Shown in pieces: positions 27,302 through 35,808 of a stretch of 64,000 nt of DNA. The DNA comes from Deltaproteobacteria bacterium (GTDB lineage Bacteria > Myxococcota_A > Polyangia > Polyangiales > Polyangiaceae), in NCBI GenBank assembly GCA_016218915.1, contig JACRCQ010000039.1, positions 62,001 through 126,000 of the forward strand. Direction: 5' to 3'. The translations under genes and the position numbers were made by a program. The notes under the pieces are model-generated. The model made no database searches and was not told the DNA's origin. It saw only the letters and a program-made list of their open reading frames with translations. Each line of letters begins with the position of its first letter. Position 1 is the first letter of the stretch.

Positions 27302-29026
27302 ATGCGCATCGCGCTGGTGTATCCCCCACCCTGGAAGATACCGGCCCCCGGTCAGGTGCCGGATCCGGGCGGTGACGGTCCGCCCGAAGGATTCAGGGAC
27401 GGGGACATCGACGCGGACTTCCTGCAGACCCCGTACGGGTTGCTGTCGCTCGCTGCGCAGGCGATTCGTTGGGGCCATCAGGTCAAGGTGCTCAACCTGT
27501 CTTCGTTCCCGTGGGACGAGGTCGAGCGCACCATCGCCAGGCTCGATGCGGACCTCTTCGGGATGTCGAGCTTCACGGCCAATCGACGGGGCGTGGGTTT
27601 GGTGGCGAAGTGCATACGCGCGCACCATCCATCGGCGCGGATCGTGGTTGGCGGCCCGCACGCGACGGCGCTCGCTCGGGAGACGCTCTCGCATCATCCG
27701 GAGATCGACGCTGTTGCGATCGGAGAAGGCGAAGAGACGCTGCGGGAAGTGGTGGAGCGCATCGGGCAAGGTGCGAGCCTGCAGGGCATTGCAGGTCTTG
27801 CCTGGCGATCGGCCGATCAGGTCGAGGTCGGGGCACCGCGCGCTCGCATTGCCGAGCTCGACACGCTTGCGAGCCCGCACGGCCCGTTCTCGCCGCACTT
27901 GCTGATGACCTCGCGCGGCTGTCCGGGCAGCTGCTCGTACTGCGCGAAGAATGCGGTGTGGGGCAAGCAGTGGCGGGCGCACTCGCCCGCGTGGGTGCTG
28001 TCCTCGCTTCAGCACGCTGCCGCGCACCTTCCGGTGAAGATGCTGATGATCAAGGACGACACGTTCACCGCGGATCGGAAGCGCGCGCTCGAGATCTGCA
28101 GGACGATGCGCGAGCGAAAGCTGGGGCTGCTGTGGAGCTGCGACACGCGCGCCGACGTGCTCACCGAGGAGCTGGTGCGCGAGATGCGCCTGGCCGGCTG
28201 CCAGAGGATCAGCCTCGGCGTGGAGTCAGGCTCGCCGTCGATTCTCAAGAACATCGGCAAGAACATCACGCCGGACAAGGTGCAGGCAGCCACGAAGATG
28301 GCGCGCGACGTGGGGCTGCAGGTGCGCTGGTTCATGATGCTGGGAAATCGCGGGGAGACTGCGCACACCTTGCGCGAGAGCCTGGACTTCATCCGCAAGG
28401 GACAGCCGGACCAGTTCATATTCGCCTGCCTGTCGGTGTATCCGGGCACGCGCGACTTCGAGTCCCTCGCCAAGCAGGGCGCCCTGGATCGCGAAGTCTA
28501 CTTTGACGGCGACTTCCTCGAGCTCAAGATGCCCTTCGACGCCAGCGAGCAGGACACGGCCGTGATGTCGGACTGGTTCGAGCGCAACAAGGGGCTGCGG
28601 GAGCTTCACCGTCCGGGCGTGGAGCACTACGAGGCAGTGCTCCAGCGGCTGGGCGACTTCCATGCAGCGCACTTCGATCTGGCGAGCGCTTGCTACCACG
28701 ACGGGCAGAGCGAGCGGGCCGAGGAGCACGCGCGTCGCGCGCTCGACCTCGGCTTCCCTGCCCCGGGGCTGATCTGGAACCTGCTCGGCTGCATCGCTGC
28801 GTCGCGCTCTGCGTGGGCCGAGATGCGCGCGTGCTTCGATCAAGCCCACGAGCAGGATCCCCTGCACGCGGTGCTCGCGAGGAATCGGCAGGCGATCAAG
28901 GCGTGGGAATCCTCGGGCGGCCCGCTGCGTCTCGTGGCATCGAGCGAGTTCCAGATCCTGGAGCGCACGCAGCAGCCCACGCTTCCAGGGCCACTCGCAG
29001 CCGACTTCGATCAATGGGACTCGTGA
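27302..29026 (+). CDS. B12-binding-domain radical SAM protein with C-terminal TPR
   Basis: This 574-residue cytosolic protein starts MRIALVYPPPWKIPAPGQ, the typical opening of cobalamin-binding-domain radical SAM enzymes. GGPHATALARETLSHHPEID and AIGEGEETLRE are B12-domain motifs. The radical SAM core has CPGSCSYCAKN (CX3CX2C) and later SLGVESGSPSILKNIGKNIT. The last 170 residues include TPR-like helices (HFDLASACYHDGQSERAEEH). Members methylate or rearrange unactivated carbons in natural-product or lipid pathways; no substrate can be inferred here, and no biosynthetic cluster surrounds it. An ATG immediately upstream at 27299 is equally possible. The start follows a GGCGGGG sequence. Confidence 0.85.
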   Translation: MRIALVYPPPWKIPAPGQVPDPGGDGPPEGFRDGDIDADFLQTPYGLLSLAAQAIRWGHQVKVLNLSSFPWDEVERTIARLDADLFGMSSFTANRRGVGLVAKCIRAHHPSARIVVGGPHATALARETLSHHPEIDAVAIGEGEETLREVVERIGQGASLQGIAGLAWRSADQVEVGAPRARIAELDTLASPHGPFSPHLLMTSRGCPGSCSYCAKNAVWGKQWRAHSPAWVLSSLQHAAAHLPVKMLMIKDDTFTADRKRALEICRTMRERKLGLLWSCDTRADVLTEELVREMRLAGCQRISLGVESGSPSILKNIGKNITPDKVQAATKMARDVGLQVRWFMMLGNRGETAHTLRESLDFIRKGQPDQFIFACLSVYPGTRDFESLAKQGALDREVYFDGDFLELKMPFDASEQDTAVMSDWFERNKGLRELHRPGVEHYEAVLQRLGDFHAAHFDLASACYHDGQSERAEEHARRALDLGFPAPGLIWNLLGCIAASRSAWAEMRACFDQAHEQDPLHAVLARNRQAIKAWESSGGPLRLVASSEFQILERTQQPTLPGPLAADFDQWDS

Positions 29027-29087
29027 AGCGCTGGCGCTGCCCAGTGTCCCATTCCCAGCCCTAGCCGCCCACGCTACTCTCCGGGCG

Positions 29088-30425
29088 ATGAGCTCAGCCG
29101 AGTCCCAGGCAGTCCTTCGGAGGATCCTCGATTGGCTGCAGAGCAACCGATGGATCCGCATCGGCATCGGCACGCTGCTCGTGGGAGCGATGCTCTACCT
29201 CGCGGGCCGCTCGATCTACGGCCTCGTGCCCAGGACCTACACGCTCACCATCACCGGCGGCGACATCGTCAACAACCGCCACTACCTCGCCAAGATCCTG
29301 CAAAGCGAAGCGCAGAAAAAGGGGATCACCCTCATCATCCGTCCGGAGCGCGGCACCCTCCAGGCCCTCGAGAAGGTAAGCGCCGGCCAGCTCGACCTCG
29401 CCTTCGTGCAGGGCGGCCTGGCAACCACCTTCGCGAACGTCGATCACGTTGCCACGGTCGTCCCGGAGCTGGTGCACCTCCTGGTCAAGCCTGAGGTCAA
29501 AGGCATGGCCGACCTGCGTGGACGAACCATCAATCTCGGCAGCAAGGCCGATGGGGTCCGCGAGATCGGGCTGACCCTCACCCGCTTCGCAGGCTACAAG
29601 GAGAACGTCGACTTCATCGAGACCAATCATGGAGCCGAGGCGCTGCTCGCACTTCCCGAAGAGAAGATGCCAGATGCGATCCTCACCATCTCCTCGGTGC
29701 CGTCGTACATGGTCGAGATCCTGGTCAAGAAGCACCACTACCAGGTCGCCGAGATTCCGTTTCCGGAGTCCCTGGCGTTGCGCCACGGCTGGGCCGCCAA
29801 CGGCCAGATCCTCGGCTACACCTATGATCTCAACCCCCCGGTCCCGGAAAAGAACATCCTGACCGTGGCGGTCAACATGCACCTGACCGCGAGCAGCAAG
29901 GCGGATCCGGCTGCCATTGCCAAGCTCCTGGAGGTGCTCTACAGCCCCTCGGTTTCAGCGCGAATGCGTCAGAAGATCGACGACAAGATCATCACCGAGC
30001 CCTCCGGCTATCCCTTCTCGCCGGGGCTCACCGCCTACCTCAGGCGCAATGACAGCATGTTCACGCTCGAAACCTGGAACAAGCTCCAGAGCATGTTCGG
30101 CTTGATCATGAGCTTCAGCGGCATGGGCATCGTGCTGGTCAAATGGCTGCGCGCAGGGCCCAAGCCGGTGTTCCATGACAAGGAGCTGCAGGCGGTCCTG
30201 CGCGAGGTCGCCGCAATCGAGCGCGCCATCTCCGCCATGGAAGCCAGCGGGAGCCTCGACCCCCAGAAGCTCGGTACCGATCGCGATCGGCTCGGCATCC
30301 TGCGGGCCGAGCTGCTCGAGCGCTACCCGGACCTCAACCTCAAGGATCCCATGATCTTCGATCGCTCCGTCAGCTGCGTGGCTGCGGCGCATGCTCGCGC
30401 GAGCGAGCTGGGGAGACGCGCATGA
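29088..30425 (+). CDS. Membrane-anchored TAXI/NMT1-like substrate-binding protein
   Basis: This is a 445-residue protein. A short cytosolic N terminus is followed by a membrane segment (about 22-40, WIRIGIGTLLVGAMLYLAG). A TAXI/NMT1-type periplasmic binding domain spans about 50-330, with TITGGDIVNNRHYLAKIL, GQLDLAFVQGGLATTF and LRGRTINLGSKADGVRE. A second membrane segment (about 336-352) leads to a 90-residue helical cytosolic tail (LQAVLREVAAIERAISAMEA). Binding-protein domains of TRAP systems are normally free or lipid-anchored; flanking by two membrane segments with an inside tail suggests a sensor or receptor rather than simple import. It is the first gene of a three-gene unit, and its stop overlaps the next ATG (ATGA, 30422-30425). 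No TRAP permease is present. Confidence 0.8.
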   Translation: MSSAESQAVLRRILDWLQSNRWIRIGIGTLLVGAMLYLAGRSIYGLVPRTYTLTITGGDIVNNRHYLAKILQSEAQKKGITLIIRPERGTLQALEKVSAGQLDLAFVQGGLATTFANVDHVATVVPELVHLLVKPEVKGMADLRGRTINLGSKADGVREIGLTLTRFAGYKENVDFIETNHGAEALLALPEEKMPDAILTISSVPSYMVEILVKKHHYQVAEIPFPESLALRHGWAANGQILGYTYDLNPPVPEKNILTVAVNMHLTASSKADPAAIAKLLEVLYSPSVSARMRQKIDDKIITEPSGYPFSPGLTAYLRRNDSMFTLETWNKLQSMFGLIMSFSGMGIVLVKWLRAGPKPVFHDKELQAVLREVAAIERAISAMEASGSLDPQKLGTDRDRLGILRAELLERYPDLNLKDPMIFDRSVSCVAAAHARASELGRRA

Positions 30426-31255
30426 AACGCCGCATCGCACCGTTGCTGCTCGCGGCCGTGCTCCTGGCGTCAGCCACTGGGCTTGCGGATGTCAAGTCAG
30501 CGGGCGCGGCTCGTCACGTGGAGATTCGGGGCGCAGCCACGATGGCTGCCCTGGCGCACGCGGTTGCAGAGCGGTTCATGGCCGACCACCCGGACGCGGT
30601 CGTGACCGTCGCAGGTGGCGGCGCGCACCGCGGGATCAAGTCGGTCATCGTGGGTACGGCGGACCTCGGCCTTGCAGGGGATTCGGTCCCTGAGGAGTAC
30701 GAGAAGCTGGCCCGCGATCGCAACGTCAAGCTGGTCCGCAATCACGTCTACAGCGATGCCCTGGTGATCGTCGTACACCCGGACAATCCCGTGTCGGACC
30801 TATCGCTGTGGAGGTTGCGCGACATCTTCCGCGGCGCCATCACCAACTGGAAGGAGGTGGGTGGCAAGGATGCACCGATTGCGGTGATCTCGCACGAAGG
30901 CACCTCAGGGACGTACGAGACGTTCAAGCAGCGCGTGCTCGGAGACGATGCCCTGGTCACGCCCAAGGCTGCGCAGACCAACCTCCGAAGCTTCCAGAAG
31001 TCCATGGCCAAGAGCCACGACGCCATCAGCTACATCGGCTTGCAGCAAGCCACGGGTTGGAAGCCGGTGAGCATCGACGGCGTGGCGGCCAATGCCGACA
31101 CGGTCCGTGCGGGTCGATACCCGATCTGGCGCAAGCTGGCAGTCTACCACCTCGATCCACCCAGCCCTCTGGCAAAGCAGGTGCTGGACTACTTCCTCGC
31201 CCCAGACAAGGGCCAAGCAGTGGTGCAGTCCCTTGGCGACGTTCCGGTGAAGTGA
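30422..31255 (+). CDS. PstS-like periplasmic binding protein
   Basis: This 277-residue protein has a signal peptide (MKRRIAPLLLAAVLLASATG) without a lipobox. The mature part is a PstS/phosphate-binding-like fold: VEIRGAATMAALAHAVAERF, VAGGGAHRGIKSVIVGTADL, VVHPDNPVSDLSLWRLRDIF and ISHEGTSGTYETFKQRVLG. The Ser/Thr-rich loop EGTSGTYETF corresponds to the anion-binding helix of PstS. It overlaps the previous gene by four bases and is followed seven bases later by a related protein. No pstCAB genes are near, so a soluble partner for the membrane-anchored protein upstream is plausible; this is inference. Confidence 0.83.
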   Translation: MKRRIAPLLLAAVLLASATGLADVKSAGAARHVEIRGAATMAALAHAVAERFMADHPDAVVTVAGGGAHRGIKSVIVGTADLGLAGDSVPEEYEKLARDRNVKLVRNHVYSDALVIVVHPDNPVSDLSLWRLRDIFRGAITNWKEVGGKDAPIAVISHEGTSGTYETFKQRVLGDDALVTPKAAQTNLRSFQKSMAKSHDAISYIGLQQATGWKPVSIDGVAANADTVRAGRYPIWRKLAVYHLDPPSPLAKQVLDYFLAPDKGQAVVQSLGDVPVK

Positions 31256-31262
31256 GGAGACC

Positions 31263-32063
31263 ATGCGCATCCTCGAATCGCTCGCTGTCTTGACCGCATG
31301 TCTCCTCCTTTCCTCGTGCCAGAGCAGGAAGGCGCCAGACAGCCTGCTCATCGCCGGATCGACGACCATGGAGGCCTATGTCCAGCCGCTTTCCGAGGCG
31401 TTTGCCAGAAAGCACCCGCAGAGCAACGTGGTCTGCGACGAGGGGGGCGCTGCGGCCGGGCTGATCGCTCTGAAGCGCGGGGCCATCGACGTGGCCATGC
31501 TCTCGCGCGACGTGTGGGCAGACGAAGACGACATCCACTTGCGCGACTACCTGATAGCGCGGGACGGAGTCGCCATCGTGGTGCACCCCGACAATCCGGT
31601 GAAGCGCATTCAACTCAAGCAGCTCACGGGGGTCTTCGCCGGCCAGATCACCTCGTGGAAAGATTTGGGCGGCGCGGATCTGCCCATCGTGGTGCTCGAC
31701 CTCGAGAGAGGGGCGCGCGCACGCAAGTCCCTGATGGATATCGTGCTGTCGGGCGAGGAGCCGACCCGGTCAGCCCAGGTGGTGCCCCGCGTCGAGGACA
31801 TGGCGTCCACGGTGAGCGGGAACAAGCAGGCCATCGGCTACCTGGCGCTCAAGCACATGACGAAGACGGTCGTGCCGCTGGTCGTCGGTGACGTCGAGAT
31901 GAACCGCACCACGATGCTTTCGGGGCGATACCCGCTCACCCGCTCCTTCTACCTGGTGACGTACCGCTCGCAGAGCCCGCTCGTTGCGTCGTTCATCGAG
32001 TTTGCCCTCAGCAAGGAGGGGCAGGATCTCCTCACAGAGGAGGGATTGATGGCAGTCCACTGA
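31263..32063 (+). CDS. PstS-like lipoprotein, paralogue of the preceding gene
   Basis: This 266-residue lipoprotein has MRILESLAVLTACLLLSSC with lipobox LSSC (Cys19). The fold repeats PstS-like motifs: LIAGSTTMEAYVQPLSEAFA, DEGGAAAGLIALKRGAIDVA, VVHPDNPVKRIQLKQLTGVF and ITSWKDLGGADLPIV. The anion loop is changed (LDLERGARARKSL instead of a GTSGT-type loop), suggesting a different or lost ligand. VVHPDNPV is shared with the upstream gene, so the two probably arose by duplication. A Shine-Dalgarno GAGGAG lies about six bases before the ATG. It converges with a lipoprotein gene six bases downstream. Confidence 0.82.
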   Translation: MRILESLAVLTACLLLSSCQSRKAPDSLLIAGSTTMEAYVQPLSEAFARKHPQSNVVCDEGGAAAGLIALKRGAIDVAMLSRDVWADEDDIHLRDYLIARDGVAIVVHPDNPVKRIQLKQLTGVFAGQITSWKDLGGADLPIVVLDLERGARARKSLMDIVLSGEEPTRSAQVVPRVEDMASTVSGNKQAIGYLALKHMTKTVVPLVVGDVEMNRTTMLSGRYPLTRSFYLVTYRSQSPLVASFIEFALSKEGQDLLTEEGLMAVH

Positions 32064-32069
32064 GGGGAG

Positions 32070-32795
32070 CTACTTCAACGGATCCGTGCAGGCGGTCATG
32101 TCCCCGTTGCATTGCGTGTCTGGGAACTTGTAGCCCTCGATCGATCCACTCATCGATAGCGGCGTGACCGTCGCGGCCAGGATCGCGCCCTTGGGATATG
32201 CCGATGGCGGGTAGAAGGGATCGAACGTGTACTCGAGCTCGATGCCTGAGGGGCACGACGAAGGGAACTCGAAGAGGATCGAGTAGGGCTTGGCCGGGAT
32301 GAAGAACTTCCCTGCCCCGCTGCACGGCCAGTAGGGCGAATTGACTGCCAGGTCGTCGCCAGCCAGGAACTCCGCAGTCCCGCTCCAGCTGCCAGGGGAA
32401 TCGCTCCGGATCCGCACCCACGAATAGTGATTCATCCCGCCGCCCCAGCCGACCAGCCAGACGCCGTTCATGGTCAGCACGAATGCGGTGATCTGATCCA
32501 CGTCGCCGGGTGCATCCGGGGGCCCGACGTCAGCGACGTCGACCGATGCATCGAGCGGCGCTCCGCCGCTGCCTGCGGCCCCGGCTCCTGCGCTACCGCC
32601 GGCTGGCGTGATGCCGCCCGTGCCAGCGGATCCTCCTGGCGCAGAGCCGCCTTTGCCTGAGGAGCCCCCGACGGAAGAGCCTGCCGAGCCTCCGGTGCCG
32701 GGTGATGGATCGTTGCCGCTCTCGGCAACGCCGCCGCAGGCGCCAGCGGCAAACACAGCGAGAGAAGCGATTCCGAAAAGCAAGATGGATCTCAT
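32070..32795 (-). CDS. Gly/Ser-linker lipoprotein, function unknown
   Basis: This is a 241-residue product from ATG 32795. The signal peptide MRSILLFGIASLAVFAAGAC has lipobox AGAC. A glycine/serine/alanine-rich linker (about 25-85, units like GGSAGTGG) separates the lipid anchor from a C-terminal beta-rich domain (about 95-241; WLVGWGGGMNHYSWVRIRSD) with four cysteines. I do not recognise the domain. It lies 13 bases after the larger IgGFc-binding-like lipoprotein gene on the same strand and is probably co-transcribed. An in-frame upstream start would overlap that gene and lacks the signal sequence. Confidence 0.7.
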   Translation of the reverse strand: MRSILLFGIASLAVFAAGACGGVAESGNDPSPGTGGSAGSSVGGSSGKGGSAPGGSAGTGGITPAGGSAGAGAAGSGGAPLDASVDVADVGPPDAPGDVDQITAFVLTMNGVWLVGWGGGMNHYSWVRIRSDSPGSWSGTAEFLAGDDLAVNSPYWPCSGAGKFFIPAKPYSILFEFPSSCPSGIELEYTFDPFYPPSAYPKGAILAATVTPLSMSGSIEGYKFPDTQCNGDMTACTDPLK

Positions 32796-32808
32796 GATCG
32801 CAATTGCC

Positions 32809-34650
32809 TCACTTCGGCGTAGGCGGGATGTACACCGTGTTGATCTGCACCACGTTCTCCCCTGCAGGATATCCGTAGGACACATTCTTCGTGAAGATCA
32901 TCCCGTCGGTCTCCGGCGTTCCCCATCCCCATACCCACAGGCCAAAGGGCGCATCCGACTTCATCTCGTGTCGTCCGTTGCTGCACGCGCCCTGGGACTC
33001 GAACTTGTGGCGAATCAGATCCGTCCGCGTGTACTCGTACTCGCCACCGAGCGGCTGCCAGTCTCCCAGAAGACCTGCGCAATCCAGCTCCACATCCTTG
33101 AAGCTGCCATTCTTGTCCTTGGCCCGAACCACCACGAGGTTGGTCTCCGGGTAGGTCGGGTCCGTGAAGAAGACGTATCGGTTCAGGTACTGCCCAGGAG
33201 GCACCATGCGCACGAAGTCCGCGTCGCCGTACCCTTCCACCACCGTGGTCGAGCCTGTCATGTACGTGGTCACCACGAAGGGGTGATCCTTGTCCTGCGA
33301 CTTGACCACGAACGGCTGCGCCGTGTTGAACTCGACCACGTCGCCTTGGCCGATCGTCTGGTTGCCCGTGACCGGCGGATCGAACTCGAGCTGCGTGTCA
33401 GGCACAGCGCCGATCACGCGCCACGGCGGGTTCTCCGGCTTGTTCGAGCGCTGCCGGTAGCTCACGCACGCATACTCGTATCCCAGCGCGCGCACAGGCG
33501 GGATCTGCTGCTCAGCGTGATCGCAGTAGGCAGCGTTGGCAGGCACGTTCAGGCACTCGTGGCCTGCCATCAACCCGATCGGCTTCGTGGACTCGATCGG
33601 GCTTCCGGTCAGCTCGCCCTGCTGCGTGATCTGCGCGTGCTCGCCCTTCTTCAAGGTGAACTTGACCTGGCTGTTGGCTCCTCCCCCCGGGATGCCGGAG
33701 CCACCGGTAAGCGCGACCTTGGGCAGCAGCGTGATCTCGGTGTCGTCTTCCATGGCAACGAGGTTCATGGACGGGCTCGTGCCAGCGGCCTTGCTGGCCA
33801 TGTAGGCGTTGACCGCCACGTAGTTGGTGTGCCACGCGCTGGTGGGCAGCAGGAGCGAGGCACCGGTGACGGCTGCGGAGCCTCCGCCGTAGGGGAGCAT
33901 CTGGTAGGCCACCACGGGCACGTCGCTGACCAGGTGAAACGCCTTTCCGATGCCGGTTCCGGCGATCTGCGCACCTGCTGGAACAGCGACCTGGATACCT
34001 TGCGGACAGGGCACTGCGCCCAAGCCTCCGCCGTCCGTGCCTTGCAGGAAGAAGATCGCAACCTCACCTGGAGGAATGCCTTCGCCCGGGTTGAACGGGT
34101 TGTAGGAGAGAGACGCGCCGGTCCCAGAGGGAATGCGTCCAAAGCCCTGGGGATCGAGGCTGGCGCCGCCGCGCTCCACGGTGATGTGAGCGTTGGTGCC
34201 CCAGGTATTCGCAACGAAGACGGCAAAGCATCCGGAGAGCGCGCCGCCGAACCCTGTCATGGCGACCGGGTAGTAGTCGCACCCCACGCTCGATCGGTTG
34301 TCCTTCACCGCTTCGCACGCGGGTTTGCAGGTGGATCCAGAGCAAAGCTGATCCGACGCGCACTGCGAGAGGATCGTACCATTGCAGCCGATCACCGCCT
34401 TGTGGTCATCGGAGCAGACAGGCGCGCACGCCTCGATCGAGCCCTGGTCGAGGAACGTGAACCCGTCGGTTGTCGATCCTCCTGAGCCGGCGAAGTTTCC
34501 GGAGGCTGCGGATCCGTCGCCGTGCCCGGCTCCACCGGTTCCAGGACCAAAGGCATTCTCGTTCGGATTCGCCGAGCATGAGCCAAGCACCGCAGCTCCG
34601 CCCAGTGCCGTGAGCATGGACGCGAGCGCGAAAGGACGAAGCTGTCTCAT
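32809..34650 (-). CDS. IgGFc-binding-protein-like surface lipoprotein
   Basis: This is a 613-residue product from ATG 34650; an ATG 18 bases upstream is possible. The signal MRQLRPFALASMLTALGGAA has lipobox LGSC. A Gly/Ser linker and a Cys cluster (ACAPVCSDDHKAVIGCNG) follow. The rest resembles the IgGFc-binding N-terminal domain seen in many Myxococcota lipoproteins: DYYPVAMTGFGGALSGCFAV, FHLVSDVPVVAYQMLPYGGG, SAWHTNYVAVNAYM and FVVTTYMTGSTTVVEGYG. These proteins are named after a mucin-like animal protein and their bacterial role is unknown, presumably surface adhesion. It is the first gene of a two-gene leftward unit. Confidence 0.75.
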   Translation of the reverse strand: MRQLRPFALASMLTALGGAAVLGSCSANPNENAFGPGTGGAGHGDGSAASGNFAGSGGSTTDGFTFLDQGSIEACAPVCSDDHKAVIGCNGTILSQCASDQLCSGSTCKPACEAVKDNRSSVGCDYYPVAMTGFGGALSGCFAVFVANTWGTNAHITVERGGASLDPQGFGRIPSGTGASLSYNPFNPGEGIPPGEVAIFFLQGTDGGGLGAVPCPQGIQVAVPAGAQIAGTGIGKAFHLVSDVPVVAYQMLPYGGGSAAVTGASLLLPTSAWHTNYVAVNAYMASKAAGTSPSMNLVAMEDDTEITLLPKVALTGGSGIPGGGANSQVKFTLKKGEHAQITQQGELTGSPIESTKPIGLMAGHECLNVPANAAYCDHAEQQIPPVRALGYEYACVSYRQRSNKPENPPWRVIGAVPDTQLEFDPPVTGNQTIGQGDVVEFNTAQPFVVKSQDKDHPFVVTTYMTGSTTVVEGYGDADFVRMVPPGQYLNRYVFFTDPTYPETNLVVVRAKDKNGSFKDVELDCAGLLGDWQPLGGEYEYTRTDLIRHKFESQGACSNGRHEMKSDAPFGLWVWGWGTPETDGMIFTKNVSYGYPAGENVVQINTVYIPPTPK

Positions 34651-34728
34651 GATCCCAGGATACCGCATCGCGCGGCATCACGCGCCTGGGGGATTCCAAT
34701 TCATCACAGCTCGTGTATTTTCCGCGGC

Positions 34729-35799
34729 ATGTTGAAGCGATCCATTCTCACCCTCGTGTCGGCCGCGGCCCTATGCGCCCTGACCGTTGCGTGCTCGTCC
34801 TGCAAGGACGGCCAGGACCCCAAGGTTCCTGCAGCGACGTGCGACGGGCAGAGCCGCCCCATGCTCGATTGCTCATCGGAGTTCAAGTACGACGACCGGT
34901 TGTTCAAGGGAGGCTTCAACGCATTCGGCGTGGGCACGAGCCTGGAGACCGAGACCAAGGCATTGCGCGAAGTGGACAAGGAGACGGCCCAGTACGTGGC
35001 GCAATCCAAGCGACTTTGCGAGGAATACAACAAGTGCGTGATCGACAAGGAGGCCTATGCAACGCGCGCCGAGAACCTGCGGCGACGCATGGCCAAGGTG
35101 CCTGAGCTGCTCGACAGCCTCGCTTCGGCCAAGGGCGCTGCGGATCGCGCCAAGGCCGTGTCCATGGCCTACACTGCGCTCGTTCCGGACGAGCAGCGCG
35201 TGGAGCTCGGCATGGACTTCTCCGTCATGGCGCAGCGCCCCTCGGATCCCGCAATGGTCGCAATTCGACCGGGCACCTCGCTCCCTACCGGAACGCGCGT
35301 GTGGTTCACGGTCCGCACCACTCGCGCCGCGCATGTCTACATCTTCCAGAAGTCGCCGGATGGAACGATCAACGTGCTGTTCCCGGACACGCGAATGAAC
35401 CTGAGCAACCCGATGCCAGCGGGGCAGGCGCTTCGCATCCCTCCGGGCGACGCCGCGTTCAAGCTCAACGACAAGGACATCGGTGAGGAGAAGGTCTTCT
35501 TGACCGCATCGCTTCAGCCGATCCCCTCCATGCAGGCGGCTGCCGGACAGCTCAGCGCCGGACAAGGCAAGGTCGCGGTCCTCGAGTCCCTCTCGACGAT
35601 CCCACCGAGCAACCAGAGCAGCACTTGCAACACGCGTGCGCTCGAATTCGATCCAGGGAGCAAGCCGGGCTGCGTGCGAAGCCGCGGCCTGGAGCTCGAC
35701 ACCTCAGGGCCGTCCACAGGCGGCGCCTCCCTGAGCATGCGCACCGAAGCTGGCGACTCCACGATCGTCGGGGTCTTCAGCTTCCAGCACACACGCTGA
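34729..35799 (+). CDS. DUF4384-like lipoprotein
   Basis: This is a 356-residue lipoprotein: MLKRSILTLVSAAALCALTV with lipobox VACS. Residues about 60-150 are helical and charged and may form a short coiled coil (ETETKALREVDKETAQYVAQ). The second half has the DUF4384 pattern LPTGTRVWFTVRTTRAAHVY then IFQKSPDGTINVLFPDTRMN, a small beta domain common in envelope proteins near Ser/Thr kinases. The function is unknown. It is divergent from the IgGFc-like gene with a 78-base spacer, and convergent with the DUF7305-like gene nine bases downstream. Confidence 0.75.
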   Translation: MLKRSILTLVSAAALCALTVACSSCKDGQDPKVPAATCDGQSRPMLDCSSEFKYDDRLFKGGFNAFGVGTSLETETKALREVDKETAQYVAQSKRLCEEYNKCVIDKEAYATRAENLRRRMAKVPELLDSLASAKGAADRAKAVSMAYTALVPDEQRVELGMDFSVMAQRPSDPAMVAIRPGTSLPTGTRVWFTVRTTRAAHVYIFQKSPDGTINVLFPDTRMNLSNPMPAGQALRIPPGDAAFKLNDKDIGEEKVFLTASLQPIPSMQAAAGQLSAGQGKVAVLESLSTIPPSNQSSTCNTRALEFDPGSKPGCVRSRGLELDTSGPSTGGASLSMRTEAGDSTIVGVFSFQHTR

Positions 35800-35808
35800 G
35801 CGGTCCGC

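Noticed and set aside
32608-34485. A 625-codon plus-strand frame
   Set aside because: It is antisense to the IgGFc-binding-like lipoprotein and its linker partner. The product is His/Arg-rich without motifs.
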